Below, piece by piece: positions 25,416 to 33,281 of a stretch of 64,000 nucleotides of DNA. The translations under genes and the position numbers were made by a program. Origin of the DNA: Hydrogenivirga caldilitoris (GTDB taxonomy: Bacteria > Aquificota > Aquificia > Aquificales > Aquificaceae). The first letter of the stretch is position 1. Each line of letters starts with the position of its first letter. The notes under the pieces are model-generated. The model saw only the letters and a program-made list of their open reading frames with translations. It searched no databases and was not told the DNA's origin. The stretch is taken from NCBI RefSeq assembly GCF_003664005.1, contig NZ_RCCJ01000001.1:186001-250000 (forward strand), read 5' to 3'.

Positions 25416-26465
25416 ATGAAGTTTATCACTGGCTACACTCTTGAAGAGCTAAAGCGAGAACTTAGCCTTCTTGGTCTTGAGGATTTCAGAGCCAAACAGG
25501 TTCTAAAGTGGCTTTACAAAAAGTTCGTGACCGACTTCTCCCAGATGACCGACCTCTCAAAGGAACACAGACTCCTCTTGGGTGAGCACTATGAATTCCA
25601 TCCCCTTGAAAGGTTAGAGAAGGTTGAAGCTCCGGATGCCATCAAGTATCTATTTAAAACCCGTGATGGACATGTTATTGAAACTGTACTTATAAAGGAG
25701 AGAGATCACCTTACCCTCTGTGTTTCTTCGCAAATCGGTTGTGCCGTTGGTTGTACTTTTTGTGCAACGGCCGTTGACGGTCTGCTCAGGAACTTGAGCA
25801 CAGCTGAGATAATAGACCAGTTTATCCTGGTACAGCAGGACACAAAGGAGAGGATAAGGAATGTGGTCTTTATGGGGATGGGAGAACCTCTGGCTAACTA
25901 TGAGAACGTCAGGAGGGCCACCCAGATAATGGTTTCACCCTGGGGACTTGACTTGTCAAAGAGAAGGGTAACCATATCCACAAGCGGGCTTATCGCTCCT
26001 TTGAGAAGGATGTCCGAAGACCCCCTTATGAGGGAGCTCAACCTTGCGGTTTCAATAAACTCACCTTTCCAGCAGGCGAGAGAAAGTATAATGCCCCTTA
26101 CTAAGACCAACACCCTTTCAGACCTTATGGAGCTACTTAAGAGGTATCCTCTGCCCGTATATAGGAGGATAACTTTAGAGTATGTCCTTATAGAAGGCAT
26201 CAACGATTCGGAGAGGGAGGCGGCGGAGCTTGTAAAGCTTATAGGGAAACATAAGAAGAGGTTTAAAGTAAACCTCATTCCCTTTAACCCAGACCCTAAC
26301 CTGCCCTACAGGAGACCTGCACTCAACAGGGTGTTGAACTTTCAGAGAATCCTGTGGGAGAACGGAGTATCTACCTTTGTCAGGTTCAGCAAAGGTGCTG
26401 ACGTCTTCGGAGCGTGTGGTCAGCTCAGGGCAAAGAGGGAATGTGTTAATATATCATCTTCATGA
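25416..26465 (+). CDS. rlmN: Dual-specificity 23S rRNA/tRNA adenine-C2 methyltransferase RlmN
   Basis: 349 residues, radical-SAM enzyme that methylates A2503 of 23S rRNA and A37 of some tRNAs. The iron-sulfur cluster cysteines are in CAVGCTFC (Cys109, 113, 116). GMGEPLANYENV, RRVTISTSG and LAVSINSP are typical. The second catalytic Cys is in the C-terminal VFGACGQLR, and the first methyl-carrying Cys is expected in the same motif set. The length is normal. It starts 10 bases after rpoZ and overlaps lepB by four bases. Confidence 0.96.
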   Translation: MKFITGYTLEELKRELSLLGLEDFRAKQVLKWLYKKFVTDFSQMTDLSKEHRLLLGEHYEFHPLERLEKVEAPDAIKYLFKTRDGHVIETVLIKERDHLTLCVSSQIGCAVGCTFCATAVDGLLRNLSTAEIIDQFILVQQDTKERIRNVVFMGMGEPLANYENVRRATQIMVSPWGLDLSKRRVTISTSGLIAPLRRMSEDPLMRELNLAVSINSPFQQARESIMPLTKTNTLSDLMELLKRYPLPVYRRITLEYVLIEGINDSEREAAELVKLIGKHKKRFKVNLIPFNPDPNLPYRRPALNRVLNFQRILWENGVSTFVRFSKGADVFGACGQLRAKRECVNISSS

Positions 26466-27229
26466 AAAACGCACCCAAGTGGTTGGTTGAGTTTGCGGTC
26501 ATAATTGGGGTGGTTTTGTTGATAAGAGCCACCTTGCTCCAAGCTTTCAATATACCCTCAGCTTCTATGCAGCCTACCCTACTCATAGGGGACTTTATCC
26601 TGGTTAACAAACTCGTTTACAGACTCTCAGAGCCCAGAAGGGGGGATATAGTTGTCTTCAAATACCCCAACAATCCTAGCCTTGATTACATAAAGAGAGT
26701 GATAGCAGGTCCGGGGGATGTGGTTGAATTTGAGGAGTTTTACGACAGTAAGGCGGAGGTCAAGGTTTACAGGGTTAAGGTCAACGGGGAGGAGTACGAG
26801 TTACAGTACAAAACTTTGAGGAACTTTGATGGGCGTTTTTACTACGAATTTGATGAAAAGGTTCCTTTAGGGGGTAAGTTTATCTCTCACAGGGTATGGT
26901 ACTCCGCATATCCTACAAAGGTTGCTGGTCTGGTATCTTACAACGGTGAGGACTGCCTTCAACAAAAATACAACCTCTGTGTCAAGTTCAGGGTTCCGGA
27001 GGGACACTACTTTGTTATGGGGGACAACAGGGATAACAGTGAAGATAGCAGGTTCTGGGGCTTTGTCCCCCGTGAGAATATAGTAGGAAAGGCTTTTGTT
27101 ATTTACTTTTCCGGAGAGGTTCCACCCCTTACCCCTGAGGACGTTACCTTTTACACAGGTTTCAGGCAACTATTCCTTGCTATCTTACACCCTCGCCCAA
27201 GCCGTATAGGAAATTACTTCATATATTAG
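26462..27229 (+). CDS. lepB: Signal peptidase I
   Basis: 255 residues. It cleaves signal peptides on the outer face of the inner membrane. One N-terminal membrane segment (WLVEFAVIIGVVLLIRATLL) is followed by the catalytic Ser35 in PSASMQPTLLIGD, Lys78 in YIKRVIAGPGD, and box E GDNRDNSEDSRFWGFV. The Ser/Lys pair is intact. The start overlaps the rlmN stop (ATGA). The end overlaps the convergent gene by four bases. Confidence 0.96.
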   Translation: MKNAPKWLVEFAVIIGVVLLIRATLLQAFNIPSASMQPTLLIGDFILVNKLVYRLSEPRRGDIVVFKYPNNPSLDYIKRVIAGPGDVVEFEEFYDSKAEVKVYRVKVNGEEYELQYKTLRNFDGRFYYEFDEKVPLGGKFISHRVWYSAYPTKVAGLVSYNGEDCLQQKYNLCVKFRVPEGHYFVMGDNRDNSEDSRFWGFVPRENIVGKAFVIYFSGEVPPLTPEDVTFYTGFRQLFLAILHPRPSRIGNYFIY

Positions 27230-28887
27230 AAAGGATTTATAAACACTTCGTTCTTGTCCAGTTTAGATAAGACCCCTACCACGGTTGATGGTCTTATCCC
27301 TGGTACCAGCATAATAGCGTTTAAGAGTAACTCCAATGTAAAGGGAGGCTCAATGTATATGTCGGTTACCACACCGGCTTCAACGGTTGCAAACCTCCCC
27401 AGCTCTTCAAGGAACTTGTTCGTAACGCTCTTTTCTTCGCTTTCAAGGACGAAGGACACAACCTCGTTCAGTATATCTAATGCTTTGTCCCTGCTGGTAA
27501 TTGGGCTAAAATCTATCCCGGTTCTTATCCCGGTGAGCCTCTCTTTGACCTCTTCAAAGTTTTCATAGTACAAACCGTACCTTGGCAAGACCTTATTCAC
27601 TTTCAGACCGTTAAACCTGGCTATGAGAGAACTTAAAACCGCCCCTGAGGGCATAAAGACTCTGTGATAAAGTCTTACATCTTCAGGCTTATCCTTTGAC
27701 TGCTCATTGAAAAAGGAGCTGAACAATTCCGGTGTAAACAGGTATCCCGTGTCTTCTTCATAGAGACAGAAACCACCCACAGAGGGTGAGAAGCTGACAG
27801 GTACGAACCTGAGACGATGCCCTGTAGCTATTGTAACCGTGTAGGAGGGAAAGTCTCCGAATGTCCTTATCCTTCCCGATTTGGAGCCACACTCCGAGAG
27901 CTCTCTCTTCACAAAGTAGTCCGTTATAAATCTTATGTTGAACTTCTGCTCGGAAAGGGTAAAGCTGTTGTATATACTTGAGAGGTCCCCCGTAAGAAGG
28001 ATAACCGCATCAAGCTCTTCCAGGTTGAAGAGTGTATCCTCTACCAGATTCCTAACCCCGCTCCACTCATCAAGGGAACCTATGTTGATCAAGAAGGCTG
28101 CTCTTCTTTCTTTCCCCTCATAAACTCTTAGGTAAACATTTTTCAACAGGACAGGAACTGTAGAAAACTTAGAGACCCTGTACAGTCCTTTATCTATCTC
28201 TTCAACGGGACTGATCTCCTTTAGTATTCTTTCCCCTGCCGTGACAACCGCCTGAACGGGCTTTGCTCTCTCAAGCAGGGTTTTTACAAAGTCGTGGGTG
28301 CTTCCAAACTTCTGCTCAAGCTTTATTCTGTCAAAATCCTTTACCCTTACCTTAACTTCTTCACTGCTCAGTATAGTTCTCAACTCCTCAACGGTACAGT
28401 CCATTCCCAGAACCTTACCGTTCTCAACTGCTATCACGCAGAGATTGGTGTTGGCTACCTCAACGAGCTTGCTCTCCTTGTCGTTGGCAAGTTTGACGAG
28501 TGTATTCATGAGCCCGAGCTGCTGAGCATCTTCTACCGCCTTGAACCTGTAAAGGTAGTTCAACTTATTGAGAAGTTCTAATGGGTTAAAAGGTTTCTTT
28601 ATGTAGTTCAGTTCTGAAAACCCGACGTTTCTAAACTTCAGCTCCTCTTCGTCCCTGTCAAGGAGAAAAAAAGCTAAGGGTATCTTCTCTTCCTTCCACG
28701 AAGAAAGCCAAGCCTTCACATCGGTGTGGTTTACCAGAACTATGTCAATATCCGTTGAGTTAACCAGGTCTTTGAACATGTTGTCGTTGGTAGCTATGAG
28801 CAGCTTGTGTCCTGTGACGTTGAATATGTCCCCCAGAAGGGGGAAGACCTCCCTGTCCCTGTCCAAAAGCAAAGCCTTTATTGCCAT
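27226..28887 (-). CDS. Protein with degenerate receiver and degenerate ODP/flavodiiron-type MBL domain
   Basis: 553 residues, soluble. Residues 1-115 look like a response-regulator receiver (IKALLLDRD, then a terminal YIKKPFNPLELLNKL with the conserved Lys), but the expected phospho-acceptor Asp is Asn54 (IVLVNHTD). About 245-445 follows the order of the metallo-beta-lactamase domain of flavodiiron/ODP proteins: FLINIGSLDEW, LDAVILLTGD, FVPVSFSPSVGGFCLYEED, GYLFTPELFSSF, VFMPSGAVLSSLIARFNGL and VLPRYG. The usual metal residues appear replaced (FSGDLF became FTPELF; QHG became RYG), so no diiron site is expected. About 120-235 is not recognised. It is coupled to the small gene upstream (TGATG overlap, AGGAGA site). 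The assignments are by eye and moderate. Confidence 0.6.
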   Translation of the reverse strand: MAIKALLLDRDREVFPLLGDIFNVTGHKLLIATNDNMFKDLVNSTDIDIVLVNHTDVKAWLSSWKEEKIPLAFFLLDRDEEELKFRNVGFSELNYIKKPFNPLELLNKLNYLYRFKAVEDAQQLGLMNTLVKLANDKESKLVEVANTNLCVIAVENGKVLGMDCTVEELRTILSSEEVKVRVKDFDRIKLEQKFGSTHDFVKTLLERAKPVQAVVTAGERILKEISPVEEIDKGLYRVSKFSTVPVLLKNVYLRVYEGKERRAAFLINIGSLDEWSGVRNLVEDTLFNLEELDAVILLTGDLSSIYNSFTLSEQKFNIRFITDYFVKRELSECGSKSGRIRTFGDFPSYTVTIATGHRLRFVPVSFSPSVGGFCLYEEDTGYLFTPELFSSFFNEQSKDKPEDVRLYHRVFMPSGAVLSSLIARFNGLKVNKVLPRYGLYYENFEEVKERLTGIRTGIDFSPITSRDKALDILNEVVSFVLESEEKSVTNKFLEELGRFATVEAGVVTDIYIEPPFTLELLLNAIMLVPGIRPSTVVGVLSKLDKNEVFINPF

Positions 28888-29135
28888 CACTCAATCTCCT
28901 TTTTCTTAGCAGCTGTTTCCAAAAGTTTTATATGTTCCCTCAAAATGTTAATAGACTGGACAACCATAAAGAAAGAGTGCTCTACGTTTAGCAGGGCACC
29001 CTGGAAAGCGAGGTCACTCTCCCTGAGCCTAAGCTCCCTGAACTGCCTGAAGAAAGAATCTATCTCGGTTCCACACTCAAGCAGTTTAGGTATGAACTCT
29101 CTGTATAACCTCAGAGCCTCCTCTCTTGTATCCAT
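28887..29135 (-). CDS. Small helical protein of unknown function
   Basis: 82 residues from ATG at 29135, preceded by AGGGAGAG; a TTG at 29159 would extend it by eight residues. It is all-helical, with regular Leu/Phe spacing (EIDSFFRQFRELRLRESDLA), one Cys, and no signal or membrane span. It overlaps the start of the degenerate receiver/MBL protein by one base (TGATG) and is probably made in step with it, perhaps as a partner. No family recognised. Confidence 0.65.
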   Translation of the reverse strand: MDTREEALRLYREFIPKLLECGTEIDSFFRQFRELRLRESDLAFQGALLNVEHSFFMVVQSINILREHIKLLETAAKKKEIE

Positions 29136-29171
29136 TTCCGAACTCTCCCTTCCCTTCAAAATAGTATAATC

Positions 29172-29969
29172 TCAAGCTTTGTTGATTGACACACCGAAAG
29201 ACTCATCAAGAGCATCCTCTATAGCTTTTTCAATGTCAGTTAAAGCCTCAGCGTATGAAGCGAACATGAAGAACTCCTCATTTCCCTTTGTTCCCAGGGG
29301 GAAGGACTTTATCACTCCGTGGATGTTAAGACCAAGCTCTGTAAGTAAGTTCGCGACCTTCAAAATGGCTTCCTTTTTGTCTTCCCTGTTTTTAACTATC
29401 CCCTTCTTTACCTTCTTTGGGCACAGCTCAAACTGAGGTTTGACAAGGCATATGAGCGTCCCTTCCTCTTTCATAAACTTGACTACAGCCGGTAGTATCT
29501 TTGTGAGCGATATGAAGGATACATCTGCCGTCAGGATGTCAACCTTTTCCGGTACGTGCTCCTCTGTGAGTGACCTGGCGTCTGTCCTTTCATAAAGGAT
29601 AACCCGCGGGTCTTTCCTGAGTTTTATATCCATCTGACCTCTGCCAACGTCCACAGCGTATACACGGATGGCACCATGTTGAAGGAGACAGTCTGTGAAC
29701 CCACCCGTTGAGGAGCCTACATCCAGAGCCACTTTACCTGAAGGGTCTATCCTGAACCTTCTTAGGGCTCCTTCCAGCTTTTCACCACCACGGGACACGT
29801 ACCTTGGAAGTGCAAGGACTTCAATTTTTGCATCTTCTGTTACCCTGTGTCCGGGTTTGTCAACCCTGTGCCCGTTGACCAGTACTTGCCCAGCCATTAT
29901 TATCGCCTGGGCTTTCTCCCGGGAATCAACCAACCCTTTTTCTAAAATAAGTTTGTCAAGCCTGACCAT
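29172..29969 (-). CDS. tlyA: TlyA-family rRNA methyltransferase (S4 + FtsJ)
   Basis: 265 residues from the ATG at 29969 (another ATG two codons upstream, 29975). An N-terminal S4 RNA-binding domain (VRLDKLILEKGLVDSREKAQ) is followed by an FtsJ-like methyltransferase domain with VALDVGSSTGGFTDCLLQHG as SAM site, and YAVDVGRGQMDIKLR, ILTADVSFISL and CLVKPQFEL. TlyA enzymes 2'-O-methylate 16S and/or 23S rRNA, and some act as haemolysin-named homologues. No ribosome site is clear before either ATG. It diverges from bpsA. Confidence 0.92.
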   Translation of the reverse strand: MVRLDKLILEKGLVDSREKAQAIIMAGQVLVNGHRVDKPGHRVTEDAKIEVLALPRYVSRGGEKLEGALRRFRIDPSGKVALDVGSSTGGFTDCLLQHGAIRVYAVDVGRGQMDIKLRKDPRVILYERTDARSLTEEHVPEKVDILTADVSFISLTKILPAVVKFMKEEGTLICLVKPQFELCPKKVKKGIVKNREDKKEAILKVANLLTELGLNIHGVIKSFPLGTKGNEEFFMFASYAEALTDIEKAIEDALDESFGVSINKA

Positions 29970-30021
29970 ATACATTTATAATATTAAGCCTGCTTTTCCA
30001 AAATTCCCCGGAGGTGATAGA

Positions 30022-31089
30022 TTGGACATACTTTCATATGTTGCGCAGGAAGTTCAGAAGGAAACTGGTGTAAGGCTCCATAAGAGGAACGTAGAGAGGG
30101 TTATAGCCGCCGCTCTCGTAACGAGAGACTTCTGGAAGCTTGTTGACCTGTCAGACCTTCCTGTGCCAGCAGCCTCGGGCATAGTCAAGAAGCTGGTTTC
30201 AGAGGGGATACTGTTCATAAACGAGAAGGAGGACATACTCCTCACCCAAAAGGGGTATGACATAGTTGCCGAGCTTGGGATTGAACCCTTTGTAGATTAT
30301 ACCTGTCAAGCCTGTGAAGGCAGAGGCTACCCCTTCTATGCTGACAAGGAGCTCTATCGTACTTTCGTTGAGCTTACAAAGGACAGACCCAAAGCTATAA
30401 GAGACTACGACCAGGGGTCTGTAACTCCAGAGACTACTGTATCAAGGGTTCTCTTCATAGATTCTCGTGGGGACCTCAGGGGTAAGGACATCATAGTTAT
30501 GGGTGCGGAGGATGACCTTACGGGTCTTGCTATCGCCCTTACGAGGAAGGCTCACAGAGTTCTGATTATAGATATAGACAAAAGACTGATAGACTTTGAC
30601 AACAGAATATTTAAAGAGCTGGGGATAGATAACGCTGAGGCGAAGGTTTGGGACCTGAGGAATCCCTTGGGAGAGGATATGTTGGGTCAGTTTAACGTCT
30701 TTGTAACTGACCCTCCGGAGACCTTTGCTGCCTTCAAGGCTTTCATAGGTAGAGGAATAGCCACCCTTAAAGAGGAAGGCTGTGCAGGTTACTTCGGACT
30801 CACCCTCAGGGATTCTTCCCTTTTTAGGTGGAGAGAGTTTCAAGAGACCCTTGTTGGAGAGTACGGGGTTGTGATAACGGATATTGTTCAGGACTTCAAC
30901 CACTATATGAACTGGGATTATCATTCTGAAACCAAAGCTGCCGAACTTGCTCCCGTTAGGAGAGACCCTACAGACATATGGTACAGGTCTTCCTGGTACA
31001 GGGTTGAAACTCTTCCCGGCTTCAAGAGGTGGAACGAGCCAATATCGGACGATGTTTTCTATCTTGATGAGGAAGGTTCTACTACTTAG
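30022..31089 (+). CDS. bpsA: Branched-chain polyamine synthase (N4-bis(aminopropyl)spermidine synthase)
   Basis: 355 residues from TTG at 30022, chosen because GGAGGTGATAG lies directly before it; the open frame runs further upstream but over tlyA. It has the DUF43/BpsA architecture: an N-terminal winged helix-turn-helix (VPAASGIVKKLVSEGILFIN), a CxxC linker (CQACEGRGYP) and an aminopropyltransferase fold with MGAEDDLTGLAIALTRK, VLIIDIDKRLIDFDN and FVTDPPET. BpsA adds aminopropyl groups to spermidine to make quaternary branched polyamines that protect nucleic acids in hyperthermophiles. The enzyme is known from Thermococcus and Thermus, and homologues occur in Aquificales. It overlaps the next gene. 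Confidence 0.93.
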   Translation: MDILSYVAQEVQKETGVRLHKRNVERVIAAALVTRDFWKLVDLSDLPVPAASGIVKKLVSEGILFINEKEDILLTQKGYDIVAELGIEPFVDYTCQACEGRGYPFYADKELYRTFVELTKDRPKAIRDYDQGSVTPETTVSRVLFIDSRGDLRGKDIIVMGAEDDLTGLAIALTRKAHRVLIIDIDKRLIDFDNRIFKELGIDNAEAKVWDLRNPLGEDMLGQFNVFVTDPPETFAAFKAFIGRGIATLKEEGCAGYFGLTLRDSSLFRWREFQETLVGEYGVVITDIVQDFNHYMNWDYHSETKAAELAPVRRDPTDIWYRSSWYRVETLPGFKRWNEPISDDVFYLDEEGSTT

Positions 31090-31597
31090 CCTCCTTTTTG
31101 CTGTAAGCGGCAGCTTTTCTAAGAGGAGTGAGATGCCAATACTGCCGCCCGAACCGTTCTCTGAAGAAGTCCCCAAGGACCTTCGGGAGCTTGTATATAT
31201 AAAAACGGTTGAAGAGTCCAAACCGGATATATGGCCTGTCGTAGGTATAGTAACCTCTGACTACGGATGGCGGAAAAGGGGAAGAGCGAAAGAATTTCAC
31301 TCTGGTGTTGACATAGGAGCTTCCTACGGTAGTAAAGTTGTTGCTACAGCCTCTGGTTACGTTCTCTTCTCTGGCTGGGTCAGGGGGTACGGAAAAACGG
31401 TTGTTATATACCATGGCTACGGATACGTTACCCTTTACGCCCACATGTCCTCTGTTGTTGTTGAAAGGGGAGAGAACGTTTCAAAGAACAGGGTGATCGG
31501 CTACGTTGGTTCTTCGGGTAGAACTACCGGACCACACCTTCACTATGAGGTCATAAAGTACGGAATAAGGCAGAATCCGATCACTTATCTTCCTTAA
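31067..31597 (+). CDS. M23 (LytM-type) peptidoglycan endopeptidase
   Basis: 176 residues from ATG 31067, which begins a fitting signal peptide (MRKVLLLSLLFAVSGSFS). ATG 31052 is possible, and the frame continues upstream inside bpsA. The C-terminal domain has the zinc ligands of active LytM enzymes: FHSGVDIG (His, Asp), LYAHMSS (His) and GPHLHYEV (HxH). It should cut peptide cross-links in the cell wall from the periplasm. No coiled coil or LysM domain is present, so it is a minimal form. The start overlaps bpsA by 23 bases. Its end overlaps the convergent DUF507 gene by four. Confidence 0.9.
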   Translation: MRKVLLLSLLFAVSGSFSKRSEMPILPPEPFSEEVPKDLRELVYIKTVEESKPDIWPVVGIVTSDYGWRKRGRAKEFHSGVDIGASYGSKVVATASGYVLFSGWVRGYGKTVVIYHGYGYVTLYAHMSSVVVERGENVSKNRVIGYVGSSGRTTGPHLHYEVIKYGIRQNPITYLP

Positions 31598-32142
31598 GCC
31601 AAGCCCCTTTGCTTGAGCTCGTCCTCGTATATCCTTTTGTACAGGATATTCCACTCTGGAGTACCTTCCAGTATGTTCCTTGAGTACTCTCTTATCTTCG
31701 CTCTGACCGCCCTCTCTATCTCCTCCTCTTCCTTAATGGCGTCTTTGAGCACTTCTGATACCTTTTTCCTTATTACGGGAGGGTCTTCATATATTTCTAC
31801 GGTATCGTCTGCCATTATCAGGTCCCTTATCATGTTTGCAATCTGGTTCATCCTCTCCCTTCTGTTTACGTTTATCTTCATCTCCTCGGCGAGTTTTGCC
31901 TTTACCGCTTTGAAAGCTGTCCTGTAGTCTAAGTCTGTTTCTTCAAGGAGGTTCATCTTTTCCTTCAGTATCTCCTTTGTCTTTTCATCCAGGAGCCTGT
32001 CCTCCTCTTCGGCTTTCTTAAATATAGCTATTATCTTCCTCTTAAAAAGCTCGGGGTCTTCTGGCTCTATTATCTTCTCCTTAGTCAACTCATCAACTAT
32101 CCTATCAGCTATCCTCTCTACAAGCCTCTCGGGGAGTTTCAT
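31594..32142 (-). CDS. DUF507 family protein
   Basis: 182 residues, rich in Glu, Lys, Arg and Ile, predicted all-helical and soluble. It matches the DUF507 pattern as a tandem of two similar halves: an N-terminal LVERIADRIVDELTKEKIIE and a second unit NQIANMIRDLIMADDTVEIY, each followed by a helix with a conserved basic and acidic mix. The function of the family is unknown. A single-gene unit with 18 bases to the next gene upstream (the TrmN6-type gene), so probably co-transcribed with atpC and that gene. Confidence 0.82.
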   Translation of the reverse strand: MKLPERLVERIADRIVDELTKEKIIEPEDPELFKRKIIAIFKKAEEEDRLLDEKTKEILKEKMNLLEETDLDYRTAFKAVKAKLAEEMKINVNRRERMNQIANMIRDLIMADDTVEIYEDPPVIRKKVSEVLKDAIKEEEEIERAVRAKIREYSRNILEGTPEWNILYKRIYEDELKQRGLA

Positions 32143-32160
32143 TCGGTTTATTATAGCATA

Positions 32161-32883
32161 TCAAAGATAGCCTTCTAAAAGGCTTTCAACCTCTTGAGTG
32201 TAGCCGCCTTCCTTACTGTTTATGAGCACTGGCTTCTCTATCTTCAACGGTCCTGACACGTTCCTTATTGAGGTAACGGCACATAGCTTCCCCCCCTTCT
32301 CTACTGTAGGGTATATAACGCTCATGAACCTTGGAGGTAGGTTGAACTCCCTCATGTATGTAAAGCTCTCATACAGCCTGAAGGAGGGTATCAGTATATT
32401 CAGATATCCTCCGTCTCGTAAAAGGTATGAGGAAGCCTTCACAAAGTCTCTAAGGGTTGTATCTGTTTCAAAGTGAACACCCTTATCCTCAATCCCATAC
32501 TCTTTGGGGTAGAAGGGAGGGTTTGTTATAACGCAGCTAAATTCCCCTCTCCTAAACAGCTCCCGTATCTCTCTTATGTCTCCCTTTACAGGTGTTATGA
32601 GCTCTTCAAGGGCGTTCAGCTCCACGTTTTTTTTAAGCAGTTCCAGGAACTCTTCGTTCCTCTCAATAGCCCAAACCTTGCACCCAAACTTCTTTGCCAC
32701 AGCTATGGATAAAAAGCCAAACCCCGCACCCAAATCCGCTACCATTGAATTTCTCTTTATACCCTTCAGAAGGGATAGAAATAATACCAGGTCAACCGAT
32801 AGCTTATGTTTTTCTGGCTGGATTAACCTCAGCTTACCCTTAAAGAAGGAAAACTCTCTACCTGAGTCTTTCAACCACTTCAA
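32161..32883 (-). CDS. TrmN6-type methyltransferase (COG4123)
   Basis: 240 residues, Rossmann methyltransferase with SAM motif VADLGAGFGFLSIAVAKKFG and the amino-methylating motif NPPFYPKEYG (NPPF). This is the family of TrmN6, which makes N6-methyladenosine 37 in tRNA-Val in E. coli. Other COG4123 members act on different N6 targets, so the substrate is probable rather than certain. The longest frame starts at TTG 32883, and no ATG start exists near. It overlaps the end of atpC by 26 bases, so translation is likely coupled. Confidence 0.85.
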   Translation of the reverse strand: MKWLKDSGREFSFFKGKLRLIQPEKHKLSVDLVLFLSLLKGIKRNSMVADLGAGFGFLSIAVAKKFGCKVWAIERNEEFLELLKKNVELNALEELITPVKGDIREIRELFRRGEFSCVITNPPFYPKEYGIEDKGVHFETDTTLRDFVKASSYLLRDGGYLNILIPSFRLYESFTYMREFNLPPRFMSVIYPTVEKGGKLCAVTSIRNVSGPLKIEKPVLINSKEGGYTQEVESLLEGYL

Positions 32884-33253
32884 CTAAAGCCTGAGCCTTC
32901 TCTTTAACACGCTCCCACTCTTTTATCTCCTCAAGGGTCTGGGCAGTCGCGAGCTTCCTCATTGCCTCCTCAAATTCTTTCTTTGCCTTTCCTACGTCTA
33001 TCTCCCCGACCTCGTAAGCCTCTTCAGCCAGGATGAGAACCTTCTCAGGTGTAACATCAACTACACCGTAGGTAACTGCCATCCCCTTCTTTTCATCTCC
33101 ATCAAAGTAAACCAGACCTGGCTTCAGGAGGGTCATAAGGTACATGTGATTCTGTAGGACTCCTATCTCACCCTCCACGGTAGGTATGTTTACGGAGTTA
33201 ACCTCTCTTGAGAAGGAAAGACCCTGTGGTGTAACTATCTCAACCCTTATCAT
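32858..33253 (-). CDS. atpC: F1Fo ATP synthase epsilon subunit
   Basis: 131 residues. N-terminal beta-sandwich: IVTPQGLSFSREVNSVNIPT, GEIGVLQNHMYLMTLLKPG, YGVVDVTPEKVLILAEEAY. A C-terminal helical hairpin follows (EFEEAMRKLATAQTLEEIKE). Epsilon links F1 to the rotor and inhibits ATP hydrolysis. No other atp gene is near; the subunit genes are dispersed in Aquificaceae. The start has only 28 bases to the divergent binding-protein gene and no evident ribosome site, so it may be translated from a short leader. Confidence 0.93.
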   Translation of the reverse strand: MIRVEIVTPQGLSFSREVNSVNIPTVEGEIGVLQNHMYLMTLLKPGLVYFDGDEKKGMAVTYGVVDVTPEKVLILAEEAYEVGEIDVGKAKKEFEEAMRKLATAQTLEEIKEWERVKEKAQALVEVVERLR

Positions 33254-33281
33254 GGTTGTAAAAGTATATCATAAATAGAGC

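Noticed and set aside
27226-28887. Active flavodiiron oxygen/NO reductase
   Set aside because: The expected metal ligands appear replaced and there is no flavodoxin domain; listed as a degenerate relative instead.
29695-30021. N-terminal extension of the bpsA frame
   Set aside because: It runs opposite tlyA, and the strong ribosome site GGAGGTGATAG lies just before TTG 30022.
30442-31221. Long minus-strand open frame (259 codons) under bpsA
   Set aside because: It lies wholly opposite bpsA and the M23 gene, has no ribosome site and reads as low-complexity Ser/Arg/Pro; a shadow of the real genes.
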